Assembly: GCF_016919705.1 (NCBI RefSeq)
Contig: NZ_CP070371.1
Span: 1,331,501 to 1,395,500, forward strand
Origin: Paracoccus methylovorus
GTDB taxonomy: Bacteria; Pseudomonadota; Alphaproteobacteria; Rhodobacterales; Rhodobacteraceae
Length of the DNA: 64,000 nt
Reading direction: 5' to 3'
Shown here: in pieces, positions 36,658-46,977 of the stretch
Position numbering within the stretch: position 1 is the stretch's first letter
Layout: every line of letters starts with the position of its first letter
The notes under the pieces: model-generated
The model's database searches: none
Told to the model about the DNA's origin: nothing
What the model saw: only the letters and a program-made list of their open reading frames with translations
Made by a program: the position numbers and the translations under genes

Positions 36658-36709
36658 CCCCCCTGTACTGCCATCGTTGCGACACCATAGGGCCGGGGCA
36701 TTTCCGCAG

Positions 36710-37222
36710 TCAGATCAGACCGTCCAGCAGCAGAAAGCCCGGCAGCCAACCGGTGAATATCCCGGCCAAAAGCGTGACCCAGGCGGTCTGGCGCTGGATC
36801 GGGCGCTTCAGCGCCAGAAGCAGGAAATACATAAGCCACAGCACGCCCCAGATACCCCAGTTCACAGCCAGCCAAAGCTCGGTCAGTGAGCCCGCCGCGG
36901 CCAGCGCGCGCAGAAAGACCGGCACCGTGGTCACGGCGACGAACAGGCTGAACCAGCCAAGGCCGCGCCCGTCGGCACCGCTTAGCCGGTTATAGGCCAC
37001 CCACAGATAGGTGGTGCAGAACAGCAGGCTTAGCGCACCGTTGCGGATACTGGCCGCGCTGGCCGCCGAGCCAAAGGCGTCATGCAGCACGGCCGCGCCC
37101 GAAACCAGCGCAGTGACGATATTAATGACCACGATCTCGCGATCAGCGATGCGGCCCATCAGCCAGAGGCCGTTGAGAAACAGCACGGCACCGACATAGA
37201 ACAGCACGAACCCGGTAAGCAT
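36710..37222 (-). CDS. AmiS/UreI-family membrane channel
   Basis: A 170-aa protein with six predicted helices matching the AmiS/UreI family of amide and urea channels: it opens MLTGFVLFYVGAVLFLNGLW and carries LWLAVNWGIWGVLWLMYFLL toward the end. UreI is a proton-gated urea channel; AmiS belongs to an amidase operon. No urease or amidase gene is adjacent, so substrate and regulation are open. Convergent with the glycosyltransferase gene. Confidence 0.88.
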   Translation of the reverse strand: MLTGFVLFYVGAVLFLNGLWLMGRIADREIVVINIVTALVSGAAVLHDAFGSAASAASIRNGALSLLFCTTYLWVAYNRLSGADGRGLGWFSLFVAVTTVPVFLRALAAAGSLTELWLAVNWGIWGVLWLMYFLLLALKRPIQRQTAWVTLLAGIFTGWLPGFLLLDGLI

Positions 37223-37369
37223 TCGACCTCCTGCACATGACGTCTGACCGTAATCGGGGCAGTTGCCCGGAATACGATCAGCCTGTGCCTGCCAAGAAGG
37301 CAAATGCCGCGCCGGATCAATGGGAATATTTTCAATGCCCGGTAGAAGCAGAATTCGGGTCTCGGGCGG

Positions 37370-38314
37370 TTACACCCCGGTCAGCGGGTTCGTGCTGACC
37401 ACCTCCCACACCAGTTCCTGCATGCGCCGCGCCAGTTCTGGCGAAGGCGCGTCGGCAGGGGTGCCATCCGCGCGCAACAGCTCATGCGGCAGACTGACCG
37501 GACTTTTGCCGTAAAGCACGGCGTAATGGGTCAGCGCCACCAGATAGAAGCCCAGATCGTTGGGATGGATAGGGTCCAGCGAGCCGTCGGCGTTGCGGGC
37601 AAACAGATCCTCGCGCGATTTCAGTTCAGCGATACCGCCCGCCGTTTCGGCCTCGGCGACCAGACGGGCCATGACCTGCCCCGCCGGGATCAGCCAGACC
37701 GGTTTGCCGGCGGCGCGGGCGGCGGGCCAAAGCAGGCCGGGTTTCCAGAGCATCTCCAGATCCTCGGGCAGGCGGGCCAGCCAGTCCGGCTCGTCATCCA
37801 GCGCGTGCCAGCTTTCGTAAAGAAAGATTTCCCCATCCGCATTGCCCTGAGCCGCCTCGACCGCCCATTTCCCGGCATAGATGCTGCTTTCCTTGTATTG
37901 GATCGCATCCGTCAGGCGCATCATCTCGGTCATGACAAAGGCGTCGTAATCACCGCTTTTCAGCGCCTCATGCGCATCGCGGTAACGGGGCGTGGCGTTT
38001 TCCTGATCGAAGCCGTTGATCGCCTGCGGGCCCTGATGGTGCTCGCGCAGCGCGGCGCCCCAGCCCAATTGCAGCGCGTAATCATAGCCTTGCCCGGCCA
38101 GTTGCGCCAGCATTGCCGGCATGTCCTGCCCCACGAGACTATGACCCAGGTGATAGACCCGCAGTTCGCCCTGCGGCAGCATCCGGCCGGTCTGGTAAAA
38201 CGCCTGAACATCCGCGCCGTCGTCCTGCACCATCGCGTCGCTTTGTGCATTGCGCCAGAACAGGATCGCTGTGCCAAAGGCCACGACAACCAACAGGGCA
38301 AGCAGATAACGCAT
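37370..38314 (-). CDS. SGNH-hydrolase-like exported protein
   Basis: A 314-aa protein with an N-terminal hydrophobic anchor or signal (MRYLLALLVVVAFGTAILF). An SGNH-like pattern is visible: VYHLGHSLVGQDMP near residue 55 as block I and DPIHPNDLGF near residue 255 as block V with its Asp/His pair. The expected GDS is GHS here, as in some sialic-acid esterase-like members. It would act in the periplasm on an ester or glycan. The ATG at 38314 begins the signal; a TTG six bases earlier is possible. Confidence 0.6.
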   Translation of the reverse strand: MRYLLALLVVVAFGTAILFWRNAQSDAMVQDDGADVQAFYQTGRMLPQGELRVYHLGHSLVGQDMPAMLAQLAGQGYDYALQLGWGAALREHHQGPQAINGFDQENATPRYRDAHEALKSGDYDAFVMTEMMRLTDAIQYKESSIYAGKWAVEAAQGNADGEIFLYESWHALDDEPDWLARLPEDLEMLWKPGLLWPAARAAGKPVWLIPAGQVMARLVAEAETAGGIAELKSREDLFARNADGSLDPIHPNDLGFYLVALTHYAVLYGKSPVSLPHELLRADGTPADAPSPELARRMQELVWEVVSTNPLTGV

Positions 38315-38351
38315 GTCCAAACCTCGTCACGAACCACAGGGCAGTGATAGC

Positions 38352-38381
38352 AAAAAAGCCGCCATCCCGAAAGATGGCGGC
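38352..38381 (-). terminator. Terminator of the DUF475 gene
   Basis: Minus strand: 9-bp perfect stem GCCGCCATC/GATGGCGGC with a 6-base loop followed by six T. It lies 28 bases after the DUF475 stop codon and 38 bases before the SGNH-like start. Confidence 0.88.
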
Positions 38382-38408
38382 CCGATAGGCTCGAAATGTC
38401 CGGGGGGC

Positions 38409-39503
38409 CTATGCCTCGGCCGCGTGGTTCTTGCGGTTCCAGCGGATCGAGGACCACAGCGAGATGCCGATCAGCGTCGCCCCGCCCAGACCCGTGATCA
38501 CCTCGGGGATATGTACCAGCGGCTGCACGAACATGATCACCGACAGCGCGATGATGGCATAAAAGGCGCCATGCTCAAGAAAGCGGTATTCGGCCAGCGT
38601 GCCGCGCTCGACCAGCATAATGGTCATCGAACGCACATACATTGCGCCGATGCCCAGGCCGATGGCGATGACAAACAGGTTGTGGGTCAACGCAAAGGCA
38701 CCGATCACCCCGTCAAAGCTGAACGAGGCATCCAGCACCTCAAGATACAGGAACGCACCGATACCGCCCTTGGCCCCGGCTTGCATCGCCTCTTGCGAGC
38801 TGTCCAGCAGACCGCCCAGCACCTCGACCAGCAGGAAGGTCAAAAGACCCCAGATCGCCGAATGGAAGAAGATCTGCGATTCGGCCCCTTCAAGGAACCG
38901 CGAAAAGATCAGCACCGTGACCAGCACCACCGCGACCTCGATGCCACGGACGGTGGCATAACGCTGCATGCGACGTTCCAGCCAGCGCACCCAGTGCACG
39001 TTCTTTTCATGGTCGAAGAAAAAGCTGAGCCCGACCATCATCAGGAAGGTGCCGCCGAATGCCGCGATGGGCAGATGGGCGTCATGCATGATGCGCGAAT
39101 ATTCATCGGGCTGGCTTGCAGCCATAACCATCGCCTGCCACGGGCCGATATTGGCGGCAACGACGACGATCAGCAGCGGGAACACGATCCGCATGCCAAA
39201 GACTGCGATCAGGATACCCCAGGTCAGAAAGCGGCGCTGCCACTTGGGGGTCATTTCCTTCAACTTGTTGGCGTTGACGATGGCGTTGTCGAAGGAAAGC
39301 GAGATTTCCAGCACCGCAAGCACGGCACAGATAAAGAATATCGTCAGCGTGCCGCCGACGGTTCCCGTGGTCTGCCATCCCAGCACCGCACCCAGCGCAA
39401 GGCCAAGCACGGTGACGATAAAGGACCACTTGAAATAGTGCAGGGTGGGACGATGGATTCCATTCGTCGAGCCCCCCGCGGACAGGTTGTTTCCTTGTTG
39501 CAT
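38409..39503 (-). CDS. DUF475 (TerC-like) membrane protein
   Basis: A ~364-aa membrane protein of the DUF475 family, related to TerC. Helix-embedded acids typical of the TerC fold are seen twice: LEISLSFDNAIVNANKLKEM and LEVLDASFSFDGVIGAFAL. TerC proteins have been linked to metal handling (manganese, tellurite). The start is unsure: ATGs at 39503 and 39548 lie in frame, neither with a strong ribosome-binding site, and homologues suggest a start even closer to HYFKWSFIVT. Monocistronic, with its own terminator. Confidence 0.85.
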   Translation of the reverse strand: MQQGNNLSAGGSTNGIHRPTLHYFKWSFIVTVLGLALGAVLGWQTTGTVGGTLTIFFICAVLAVLEISLSFDNAIVNANKLKEMTPKWQRRFLTWGILIAVFGMRIVFPLLIVVVAANIGPWQAMVMAASQPDEYSRIMHDAHLPIAAFGGTFLMMVGLSFFFDHEKNVHWVRWLERRMQRYATVRGIEVAVVLVTVLIFSRFLEGAESQIFFHSAIWGLLTFLLVEVLGGLLDSSQEAMQAGAKGGIGAFLYLEVLDASFSFDGVIGAFALTHNLFVIAIGLGIGAMYVRSMTIMLVERGTLAEYRFLEHGAFYAIIALSVIMFVQPLVHIPEVITGLGGATLIGISLWSSIRWNRKNHAAEA

Positions 39504-39637
39504 ATTCAGAACAAGTCCAGGCGGCTGGTCAAAGATCGATGCCGACATCACGAACGTGCCGCCACGTCCGCCAGAGGGGCCCGGCCATCAAACTGCGTTC
39601 ACGAAGACGCGAACTGGCAAAAGATGGCGAATTCGGG

Positions 39638-41068
39638 TCAAAATTGCAAGGGGTCCGTATCAAGGCCCGCATTTTCTTGCGTGGCACCGGGGTTGGTCAG
39701 TGCCGGCAAGATGATGCGCGCCACCAGTCCGCGCGCGCCCGCGCCCTCGTCCAGGGTCAGCCGGCCGCCAAACAGGCTGGCGATTTCCAGCGTCACGGGC
39801 AGGCCCAGACCCATGCCGGGCCCCGAGGTTTCGCCGCGGGCGAATCGGCTGACGACGGCGGCGCGGGATGCGGACGGAATGCCGGGACCGTTGTCCTCGA
39901 CCTCCAGCACTGCGTCGGGGCCATTGCGTCCCACGCGGACTGTCACCACCGCCGCCCGGCCCGCGTGGCGCAGCGCATTCAGGATCAGGTTGCCCAGCGC
40001 CTCTCCCAGCAGCAGAGGTTCGGCCCGGACGGTCACCGGCCCCTCGCCCTCAAATCCAAGGTCGATGCCGGCCTCGGCAGCGGCGGGGATATGTTCGGCG
40101 GTCAGGTCACGCGCAAGTGCCGCCAGATCCAGCGGCGCAGCTAGGGCCGCGCCTTCCGCGGCATCGACCTTGGCCAGCAACAGCAATTGCGCCAGGATCC
40201 GCTCGGCATGGGCGACGGCGGTGTCGCCCTTGCTGGCGGCGGATTGCGCCTCGGCCAGCGTGGCCGCCCGCGCCGCCAGCGCCAGTTGCGTGCGAACCAC
40301 CGCCAGCGGCGTGCGCAACTGATGCCCGGCATTGCCGGTGAAGTTGCGCATCCCGTCCAGCGCCGATTCCAGCCGCCGCATGAAACCGTTCACCGTGCCG
40401 ACCAGCCCGCGCACCTCGGACGGGACCGGCGTCCCGATCGGGCTCAGGTCGTCGGGGTTGCGCGCAGCGATCTCTTCGCCCAGCCGATAAAGCGGGCGCA
40501 GCGATACCGTTACCGCGATCCAGACGATCAGCGCCGCGCCCGCGATCATCAGCGTCAGCCGCAGGGCCGAACGCATCAGGATCGTGCGGGTCAATTCGCG
40601 CCGGGCGTTGGTGGTTTCGGCCACGGTCACCACAAAGGGCACCTCGTCGATGCCGGTCGAGGCGGCGCGCGCAAGGCTTGCCACCCGCACCGGCTCGCCC
40701 CGGAACACGCCGTCGGCATAGGCCGGCCCCGCGCCCGGCTGCGCCGGTGCCATCGGCAGATCGCCATAGCCGGTCACGATATGACCGGGCGGTCCGTCCA
40801 CGCGATAGAACACCCGGTCCTGTGCCGCCGAACTCAGCATCTCCAGCGCACCATAGGGGATCTCGATGGCGATCCGGCCCTCGTGATCCAGCGAGGCACG
40901 CTCGGCGATCACCAGCGCCGAACCGGCCAGCACCCGGTCGGCCAGCGCGTTGGCCATGTGCACCGCCTCGCGCCAGGTGTCGATCAGCGCGGCAGTTCCC
41001 AGGGCCAGCGTCCCCAGCAACAGCCAGGCCAGCAGGCGGCGGCGCAGGGAAAACGGCCGCCGTATCAA
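39638..41068 (-). CDS. tctE: Sensor histidine kinase, TctE-like
   Basis: A 476-aa sensor kinase with two membrane helices (about residues 10-30 and 165-188) flanking a ~135-residue periplasmic domain, then a HAMP-like linker. The phospho-acceptor is His249 in GNAGHQLRTPL; the N-box (NLILNALRHA), G1 (VEDNGPGIP) and G2 (GPGMGLGLP) are all present. It overlaps the response regulator gene. Position beside TctCBA and similarity to TctE suggest it senses a di- or tricarboxylate. Confidence 0.9.
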   Translation of the reverse strand: MIRRPFSLRRRLLAWLLLGTLALGTAALIDTWREAVHMANALADRVLAGSALVIAERASLDHEGRIAIEIPYGALEMLSSAAQDRVFYRVDGPPGHIVTGYGDLPMAPAQPGAGPAYADGVFRGEPVRVASLARAASTGIDEVPFVVTVAETTNARRELTRTILMRSALRLTLMIAGAALIVWIAVTVSLRPLYRLGEEIAARNPDDLSPIGTPVPSEVRGLVGTVNGFMRRLESALDGMRNFTGNAGHQLRTPLAVVRTQLALAARAATLAEAQSAASKGDTAVAHAERILAQLLLLAKVDAAEGAALAAPLDLAALARDLTAEHIPAAAEAGIDLGFEGEGPVTVRAEPLLLGEALGNLILNALRHAGRAAVVTVRVGRNGPDAVLEVEDNGPGIPSASRAAVVSRFARGETSGPGMGLGLPVTLEIASLFGGRLTLDEGAGARGLVARIILPALTNPGATQENAGLDTDPLQF

Positions 41069-41736
41069 GGTGCCGCCCGGTCGAGGAAATATCCGATGCC
41101 GCGCGCGGTCTTGACGGTCAACCCCGCCGGCGCCAGCCGCTTGCGCAGGCGGCTGACATATTGCTCGATGGCATTGGCGGACAGGTCATCCTCAAGCGAG
41201 GTCAGCGATTGCACGATGGAATCGCGCGCCACCACCTTGCCCGCGCGCATGATCAACAGCTCCAGCAACCCGCGTTCCCGCGCCGGCAGATCCAGCGGTT
41301 GCCCCGCCAGCAAGAAGCTGCGCGCGGTCTGGTCCAGCACCAGTTCGCCAAAGCTGACGGTCGAATTGCGCAAGCCCGCCTGACGACGCAACAGCGAACG
41401 GATGCGGGCCTCGAACTCACCAATGTCGAAGGGCTTGATGAGATAATCGTCCGCACCAAGGTCAAGGCCGCGCACGCGTTCCTCGGGCGTGCCGCGCGCG
41501 GTCAGGATCATCACCGCCGCCGGGTTGCGCCGTGCGCGCATGGCGCGCAGCACCTCGAGCCCGTCCATCTGCGGCAGGTTCAGGTCCAGGATCACCAGGT
41601 CAAAGCTTTCCGCCGCCGCCAGCGCCTCGGCCGAGGCCCCGTCATGGACGACGTCCACGGCATAGCCCGACTGCCGCAGCAAAGCGGTCAGCCCCTCGGC
41701 CAGCGACAGATTGTCCTCGACAAGCAGGATGCGCAT
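41065..41736 (-). CDS. tctD: OmpR-type response regulator, TctD-like
   Basis: A 223-aa regulator: receiver domain with phospho-acceptor Asp51 (VILDLNLPQMDG), followed by an OmpR winged helix (SANAIEQYVSRLRKRL, GIGYFLDR). Its stop overlaps the sensor start (ATGA). Divergent from the extra binding-protein gene 78 bp away, and beyond that TctCBA; it probably activates the uptake genes. No clear palindrome was seen in the 78-bp gap. Confidence 0.92.
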   Translation of the reverse strand: MRILLVEDNLSLAEGLTALLRQSGYAVDVVHDGASAEALAAAESFDLVILDLNLPQMDGLEVLRAMRARRNPAAVMILTARGTPEERVRGLDLGADDYLIKPFDIGEFEARIRSLLRRQAGLRNSTVSFGELVLDQTARSFLLAGQPLDLPARERGLLELLIMRAGKVVARDSIVQSLTSLEDDLSANAIEQYVSRLRKRLAPAGLTVKTARGIGYFLDRAAP

Positions 41737-41814
41737 TCTTCCCCCCGGTCCCATCAGCCTAGCGGGACGCGGCGGACTTGTGAACGGGCTGCCGCTTTGG
41801 CAAAGTCGCCCATC

Positions 41815-42894
41815 ATGCGCCTGTTTGCCCGCCTTATGCCAGCCATCGCCGCCGTGCTTGCACTGTGGGCGGATGCGGCATCTGCGCAGGTGACGCTGTT
41901 TCCCGCACCCAAGGGCAACCAGCAAGAGCTATCGGTCTATTCCTCGCTCGACGACGATCTGGCCGCGCCGCTGATCACCGCCTTTCAAAGCCGCAATCCG
42001 GGCGTCGCGGTGCGTTACGAGAACCTGCTGACGACACAGTTGCACGACCGGATCGTGGCCGAGACACAGGCGGGCGCAGGCACTGCCGATTTCGCCTTTT
42101 CCTCGGCCATGGACTTGCAGGTTAAGCTGGCCAACGACGGTTTCGCCCGGCCCGTCGCGACACCGGACACGCCCGACTGGCCCGAATGGGCGAACTGGCG
42201 CGACACCGCCTATGCGCTGACCTTTGAACCCGCAGTCTTTGCCTATCACAAGCCCAGCTTTACCGACCACGACCCGCCCGCCACCCGCGCCGACCTGATT
42301 CGCTGGATGGCGGAACGCCCGGACGAGGCACGGGGCCGGGTCGGCACCTATGACGTGGCGCGTTCGGGCGTGGGCTATCTGTTTCTTGCCCGCGACCAGG
42401 AACTTTACCCCGGCATCTGGTCTGTCGTCGCCGCCATGGGCCGGGCCGGGGTGCAGCAGTTCCCGACCTCGGCCGAGTTGCTGGAGCGGATCGCCGACGG
42501 GCGGCTGGCGGTGGGCTACAACCTGCTGGGGTCCTATGCCGCCGACTGGGCGCGACGCCATCCCGATGTGGGCGTGATCCTGCCCCGGGATTTCACCGTG
42601 GTCGTCTCGCGCGTGGGGCTGGTTCCCACGGCGGCGCGCTCGCCCGGGCTGGGCGGGGATTTTCTAGCCTTCCTGATGTCGCCAGAGGGGCAAAGCCTGC
42701 TGTCGCGGACGCTGCGCCTTTCGGCCGTCAGCCTTGAAGTCGCGGGCCAGACCAGCCCTGTGGGCGGGATGCAGGACCTGACCGGGTTGCGGCTGAAGCC
42801 GGTGCCCGTCAGCCCCGGACTTCTGGCCTATCTGGATCAGGCGACGCGGGCAAAGCTGCTGGCGCGCTGGAACAAGGCGCTGGCCGGAGAATAG
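41815..42894 (+). CDS. Extracytoplasmic substrate-binding protein
   Basis: A 359-aa periplasmic protein: signal peptide of about 24 residues (MRLFARLMPAIAAVLAL... ASA), then a type II binding-protein fold related to iron(III)/AfuA-like ABC proteins (QQELSVYSSLDDDLAAPLIT). No ABC permease or ATPase is adjacent. Binding proteins of this kind often lie next to TctD/TctE genes, so it may present a ligand to the sensor rather than feed a transporter. That role is inferred from context. Confidence 0.8.
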   Translation: MRLFARLMPAIAAVLALWADAASAQVTLFPAPKGNQQELSVYSSLDDDLAAPLITAFQSRNPGVAVRYENLLTTQLHDRIVAETQAGAGTADFAFSSAMDLQVKLANDGFARPVATPDTPDWPEWANWRDTAYALTFEPAVFAYHKPSFTDHDPPATRADLIRWMAERPDEARGRVGTYDVARSGVGYLFLARDQELYPGIWSVVAAMGRAGVQQFPTSAELLERIADGRLAVGYNLLGSYAADWARRHPDVGVILPRDFTVVVSRVGLVPTAARSPGLGGDFLAFLMSPEGQSLLSRTLRLSAVSLEVAGQTSPVGGMQDLTGLRLKPVPVSPGLLAYLDQATRAKLLARWNKALAGE

Positions 42895-42945
42895 ATTTTC
42901 AGCGCCATGTCAGGTCCATGACAGCTTTCTGTGCTGGAAAGGCAG

Positions 42946-43051
42946 GACCCGCCTGCGTGCGGGTCGACCAGGAGGACCGCCCGCATTCCGGGAGAGATGC
43001 GGGCCACCAGATGAAAAACGGATAACGGGACCGGCGCAGATGCGCCCGGTC
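42946..43051 (+). promoter_or_regulatory. tctC leader with three successive hairpins
   Basis: Three stems follow one another before tctC: GACCCGC/GCGGGTC (42946-42965), an 8-bp GCCCGCAT/ATGCGGGC (42979-43004), and a nine-pair GACCGGCGC/GCG(C)CCGGTC (43029-43051, one bulge), ending 16 bases before the start codon. Two tiny frames, ATGCGGGCCACCAGATGA and an overlapping MKNG frame, lie between. No T run follows any stem, so control at translation or by RNA processing is more likely than termination. Confidence 0.45.
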
Positions 43052-43067
43052 GATGCGGAGGAAGACC

Positions 43068-44009
43068 ATGAAGCAATTTGTTCTCGCCAGCCTGTTCGCG
43101 GGGGCCCTCGCGGTTCCGGCCATGGCCGATTACACCATCATCGCCCCCGCCAATCCGGGCGGCGGCTGGGATCAGACCGCCCGCACCATGCAGACCGTGC
43201 TGCAAGAGGAAGGCATCTCGAAATCGGCACAGGTGCAAAACGTGCCCGGTGCCGGCGGCACCATCGGGCTTGCGCAATTCGCCAGCCAGAACAAGGGCAA
43301 CCCCGATGCGCTGATCGTCGGCGGTTATGTCATGGTCGGGGCCATCCTGACCAACAATTCCCCCGTCTCGCTGACGGATGTGACGCCCATCGCGCGGCTG
43401 ACCGGCGAATACGAGGCGATCGTGGTTCCCGCCGCCTCGCCCATTCAGGACATCGCAGGGCTGATCGAGGCGCTGAAGGCCGATCCCGGTGCGGTCAGCT
43501 GGGCGGGCGGCTCGGCCGGGGGCACCGACCATATCGCCGTGGGCCTGATCGCCAAGGCGGCAGGCGTCGATCCCACCAAGATCAACTACATCGCCTATTC
43601 CGGTGGCGGCGAGGCACTGGCCGCGATCCTGGGCAATCAGGTGACGGCGGGCATTTCCTCGCTGGGCGAATTCGAGGCCCAGATCCAGGCTGGCACGCTG
43701 CGCCTGCTGGCCGTCACCTCGCCCGAGCGTCTTGAGGGCGTGGATGCGCCCACGCTGCAAGAAGCGGGGCTGGACGTGACGCTGGAAAACTGGCGCATGG
43801 TCGCCGCCGCGCCGGGCCTGTCGGACGAACAAAAAGCCAAAGTGACCGCCGACATGGAAAAGATGGCGAAATCCGAAGCCTGGCAAAAGCAGCTTTCCGA
43901 CAAGGGCTGGATGGACACTTGGCTGGCCGGTCCCGAATTCGAAGCGCAGCTTGAAAAGGACATCGCCGCGACCGACGCGATCCTCAGGGACATCGGTCTG
44001 GTGAAATGA
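43068..44009 (+). CDS. tctC: Tricarboxylate-binding protein TctC
   Basis: A 313-aa periplasmic binding protein of the TctC (Bug) family with a signal peptide cut after MADA-like residues (PAMA-D, ~20). Family marks are APANPGGGWDQTAR, VPGAGGTIGL and NYIAYSGGGEALAAILGN. It would bind citrate or another carboxylate for the TctAB permease. A GGAGGA site lies eight bases before the ATG. Its stop overlaps tctB (ATGA). Confidence 0.95.
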   Translation: MKQFVLASLFAGALAVPAMADYTIIAPANPGGGWDQTARTMQTVLQEEGISKSAQVQNVPGAGGTIGLAQFASQNKGNPDALIVGGYVMVGAILTNNSPVSLTDVTPIARLTGEYEAIVVPAASPIQDIAGLIEALKADPGAVSWAGGSAGGTDHIAVGLIAKAAGVDPTKINYIAYSGGGEALAAILGNQVTAGISSLGEFEAQIQAGTLRLLAVTSPERLEGVDAPTLQEAGLDVTLENWRMVAAAPGLSDEQKAKVTADMEKMAKSEAWQKQLSDKGWMDTWLAGPEFEAQLEKDIAATDAILRDIGLVK

Positions 44010-44500
44010 GCACGTCGGACCATGAACAGCCGCGCCGCCGGGATACGGCGGCGCTCATCATCGCCGCCGGACTGGTTGTGATCGGCGCCGTGATGCTGTG
44101 GGACAGCACGCGCCTTGCCGATCTGGGCGGCTATTCCGGCGTCGGCCCCGCCAGCGTGCCGCGCGTGGTAGGCTTGGGTCTGATGGGCCTTGCGGTCTGG
44201 ACCGTCGTCGCGGCATTGCGCGGCGACTTTCCCGAACGCCCGCCGCAGAACGTCGCGCCGGTCCTGTGGATCGTGGCGGGACTGGCGGCCCAACTGATGC
44301 TGCTGCATGTCGCGGGCTTTTCCATCGCCACCGGCATCCTTTTCGGCTGCACCGCCCGCGCTTTTGGCAAGCGCAACATGGCGATGACCATTCCCATCGG
44401 CATCGTCGTCGCCTTCTTTGTCTGGGCGATTTTCTCGCAACTGCTGATGCTGCACCTGCCTGCGGGGCCGCTTGAGCAACTGGTCTTTCCGCGGGGCTGA
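44006..44500 (+). CDS. tctB: Small permease subunit TctB
   Basis: A 164-aa membrane protein with four helices, the usual size for TctB. Characteristic is a short charged N-terminus, then LIIAAGLVVIGAVMLWDSTR and GVGPASVPRVVGLGL. It works with TctA as a secondary, ion-coupled transporter fed by TctC. It overlaps tctC and is separated from tctA by three bases. Confidence 0.92.
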   Translation: MSTSDHEQPRRRDTAALIIAAGLVVIGAVMLWDSTRLADLGGYSGVGPASVPRVVGLGLMGLAVWTVVAALRGDFPERPPQNVAPVLWIVAGLAAQLMLLHVAGFSIATGILFGCTARAFGKRNMAMTIPIGIVVAFFVWAIFSQLLMLHLPAGPLEQLVFPRG

Positions 44501-44503
44501 ACC

Positions 44504-46021
<1,518 letters not shown>

Positions 46022-46189
46022 AACCCCCTTTTGCCCCCACAACCATACACCCCAGCCCCGCAAGGGCCGGGGTTGTCATGTGCTGGCAGCATGGCGGCCT
46101 TGCCGTTTTGCCGCGTTGCGGCAAGGCCCGGCAATCCCCATCTGTGGGTCATCGAAGATACTCGATGAACTTTACAGACAGGCAGAAAA

Positions 46190-46345
46190 ATGCACCGCGT
46201 GTTCCATTCCATCGCATCGGTCTTCTCGACCCTCCGCGCCGCCATCGCCGTCGCCGAGGCGACGGAAGCCCATCGCCACCCCGCGGCCGCCGACCTGCGC
46301 CGCCTTGGCATCGATGAGACGAAGTTCGCCGCGATCCATCTGTGA
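46190..46345 (+). CDS. Small DUF1127-like protein
   Basis: A 51-aa basic/helical protein: MHRVFHSIASVFSTLRAAIA..., ending DLRRLGIDETKFAAIHL. The closing segment resembles the DUF1127 pattern LRDIGLSRSDI. Such small proteins in alphaproteobacteria have been linked to RNA turnover and phosphate or stress responses. It is preceded by a purine-rich stretch (GGCAGAAAAA). The reading frame is too short for certainty, but the C-terminal motif argues it is real. Confidence 0.5.
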   Translation: MHRVFHSIASVFSTLRAAIAVAEATEAHRHPAAADLRRLGIDETKFAAIHL

Positions 46346-46613
46346 TCTCGCATTCGCAGGCTGCGCCTGCCCCGGCGCCGGGACGTCCCTGATACGTTTC
46401 GGCGCTTTTATTTTGTCAGGAACACTGTCGACCATCCCGCTCTGACATCCGCGAGCCACGCTTTTCGCATCGGATAGAGCTGCCCGGAATTTCCCGTCCC
46501 GTCGCCACCACGCGACGTCAGGCCCGGACCCGGAGATGGCTACGAAATTCCCGAAGAATCAGGCCTTTCGACGATCCTCGCGCCCCTTGTTCAAGGACGC
46601 GAGGCCAAGCGGC
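46346..46613. other. Convergent intergenic region
   Basis: This gap between two convergent small genes shows no coding frame of merit. It holds one hairpin at 46576-46604 and otherwise nothing I can interpret. Confidence 0.4.
46576..46604 (-). terminator. Hairpin after the DUF1127-like gene
   Basis: CCTCGCG/CGCGAGG with an inner CCTT/AAGG pair forms a long stem 10 bases after the stop of the minus-strand small gene. No T run follows, so termination is only possible, not shown. Confidence 0.35.
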
Positions 46614-46874
46614 TTACCATAGAAAACGGCGCAGCGCGTCACCTTCCTGCGGCGAGGTGGCCGCCATGTCGCTGCGCGTGTCGACCACGCCGACATCTTG
46701 CAACAGATGCGGTGGCAGATCGGCCAGCGCCTTGCGCGTCGTGGGATCGTCCAGGGCCGCATTGCGGTCATAGCAGTCGGATAGGCTGGGCTTATGACGA
46801 CGCTCTACACCGAACAGCCAGGACAGGCTCGGCAGAAACGGGCGCCGGCGGTCACATGCAATATTATCGGGCAT
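46614..46874 (-). CDS. Small DUF1127-like protein
   Basis: An 86-aa protein with a C-terminal half LADLPPHLLQDVGVVDTRSD that resembles DUF1127-family proteins. The ATG at 46874 has a strong AAGGAGGGC ribosome-binding site, which decides it. It is divergent from a LysR gene across a 103-bp gap with an 18-bp palindrome. Function unknown; it may pair in role with the other small protein 270 bp away. Confidence 0.55.
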   Translation of the reverse strand: MPDNIACDRRRPFLPSLSWLFGVERRHKPSLSDCYDRNAALDDPTTRKALADLPPHLLQDVGVVDTRSDMAATSPQEGDALRRFLW

Positions 46875-46900
46875 AGCGCCCTCCTTTCGGTGGTCATGGT

Positions 46901-46918
46901 TGATCCATGTTCGGATCA
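46901..46918. promoter_or_regulatory. 18-bp palindrome upstream of LysR gene
   Basis: A perfect TGATCC-N6-GGATCA repeat lies 60 bp before the LysR start and 27 bp before the divergent small gene. A LysR or other dimeric repressor could bind here. Confidence 0.35.
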
Positions 46919-46977
46919 TGCTACTCTGCCCCCGGTTTGACCAACAAAGCCTCAGCAGGTATCCATAAGGCAGGCTT

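Noticed and set aside
40678..41814. N-terminal extension of the binding-protein gene
   Set aside because: It reads antisense through the sensor kinase and regulator genes; a normal signal peptide begins at 41815.
46051..46078. Hairpin after tctA as terminator
   Set aside because: The stem has a mismatch and no T run follows; too weak to list as a terminator.
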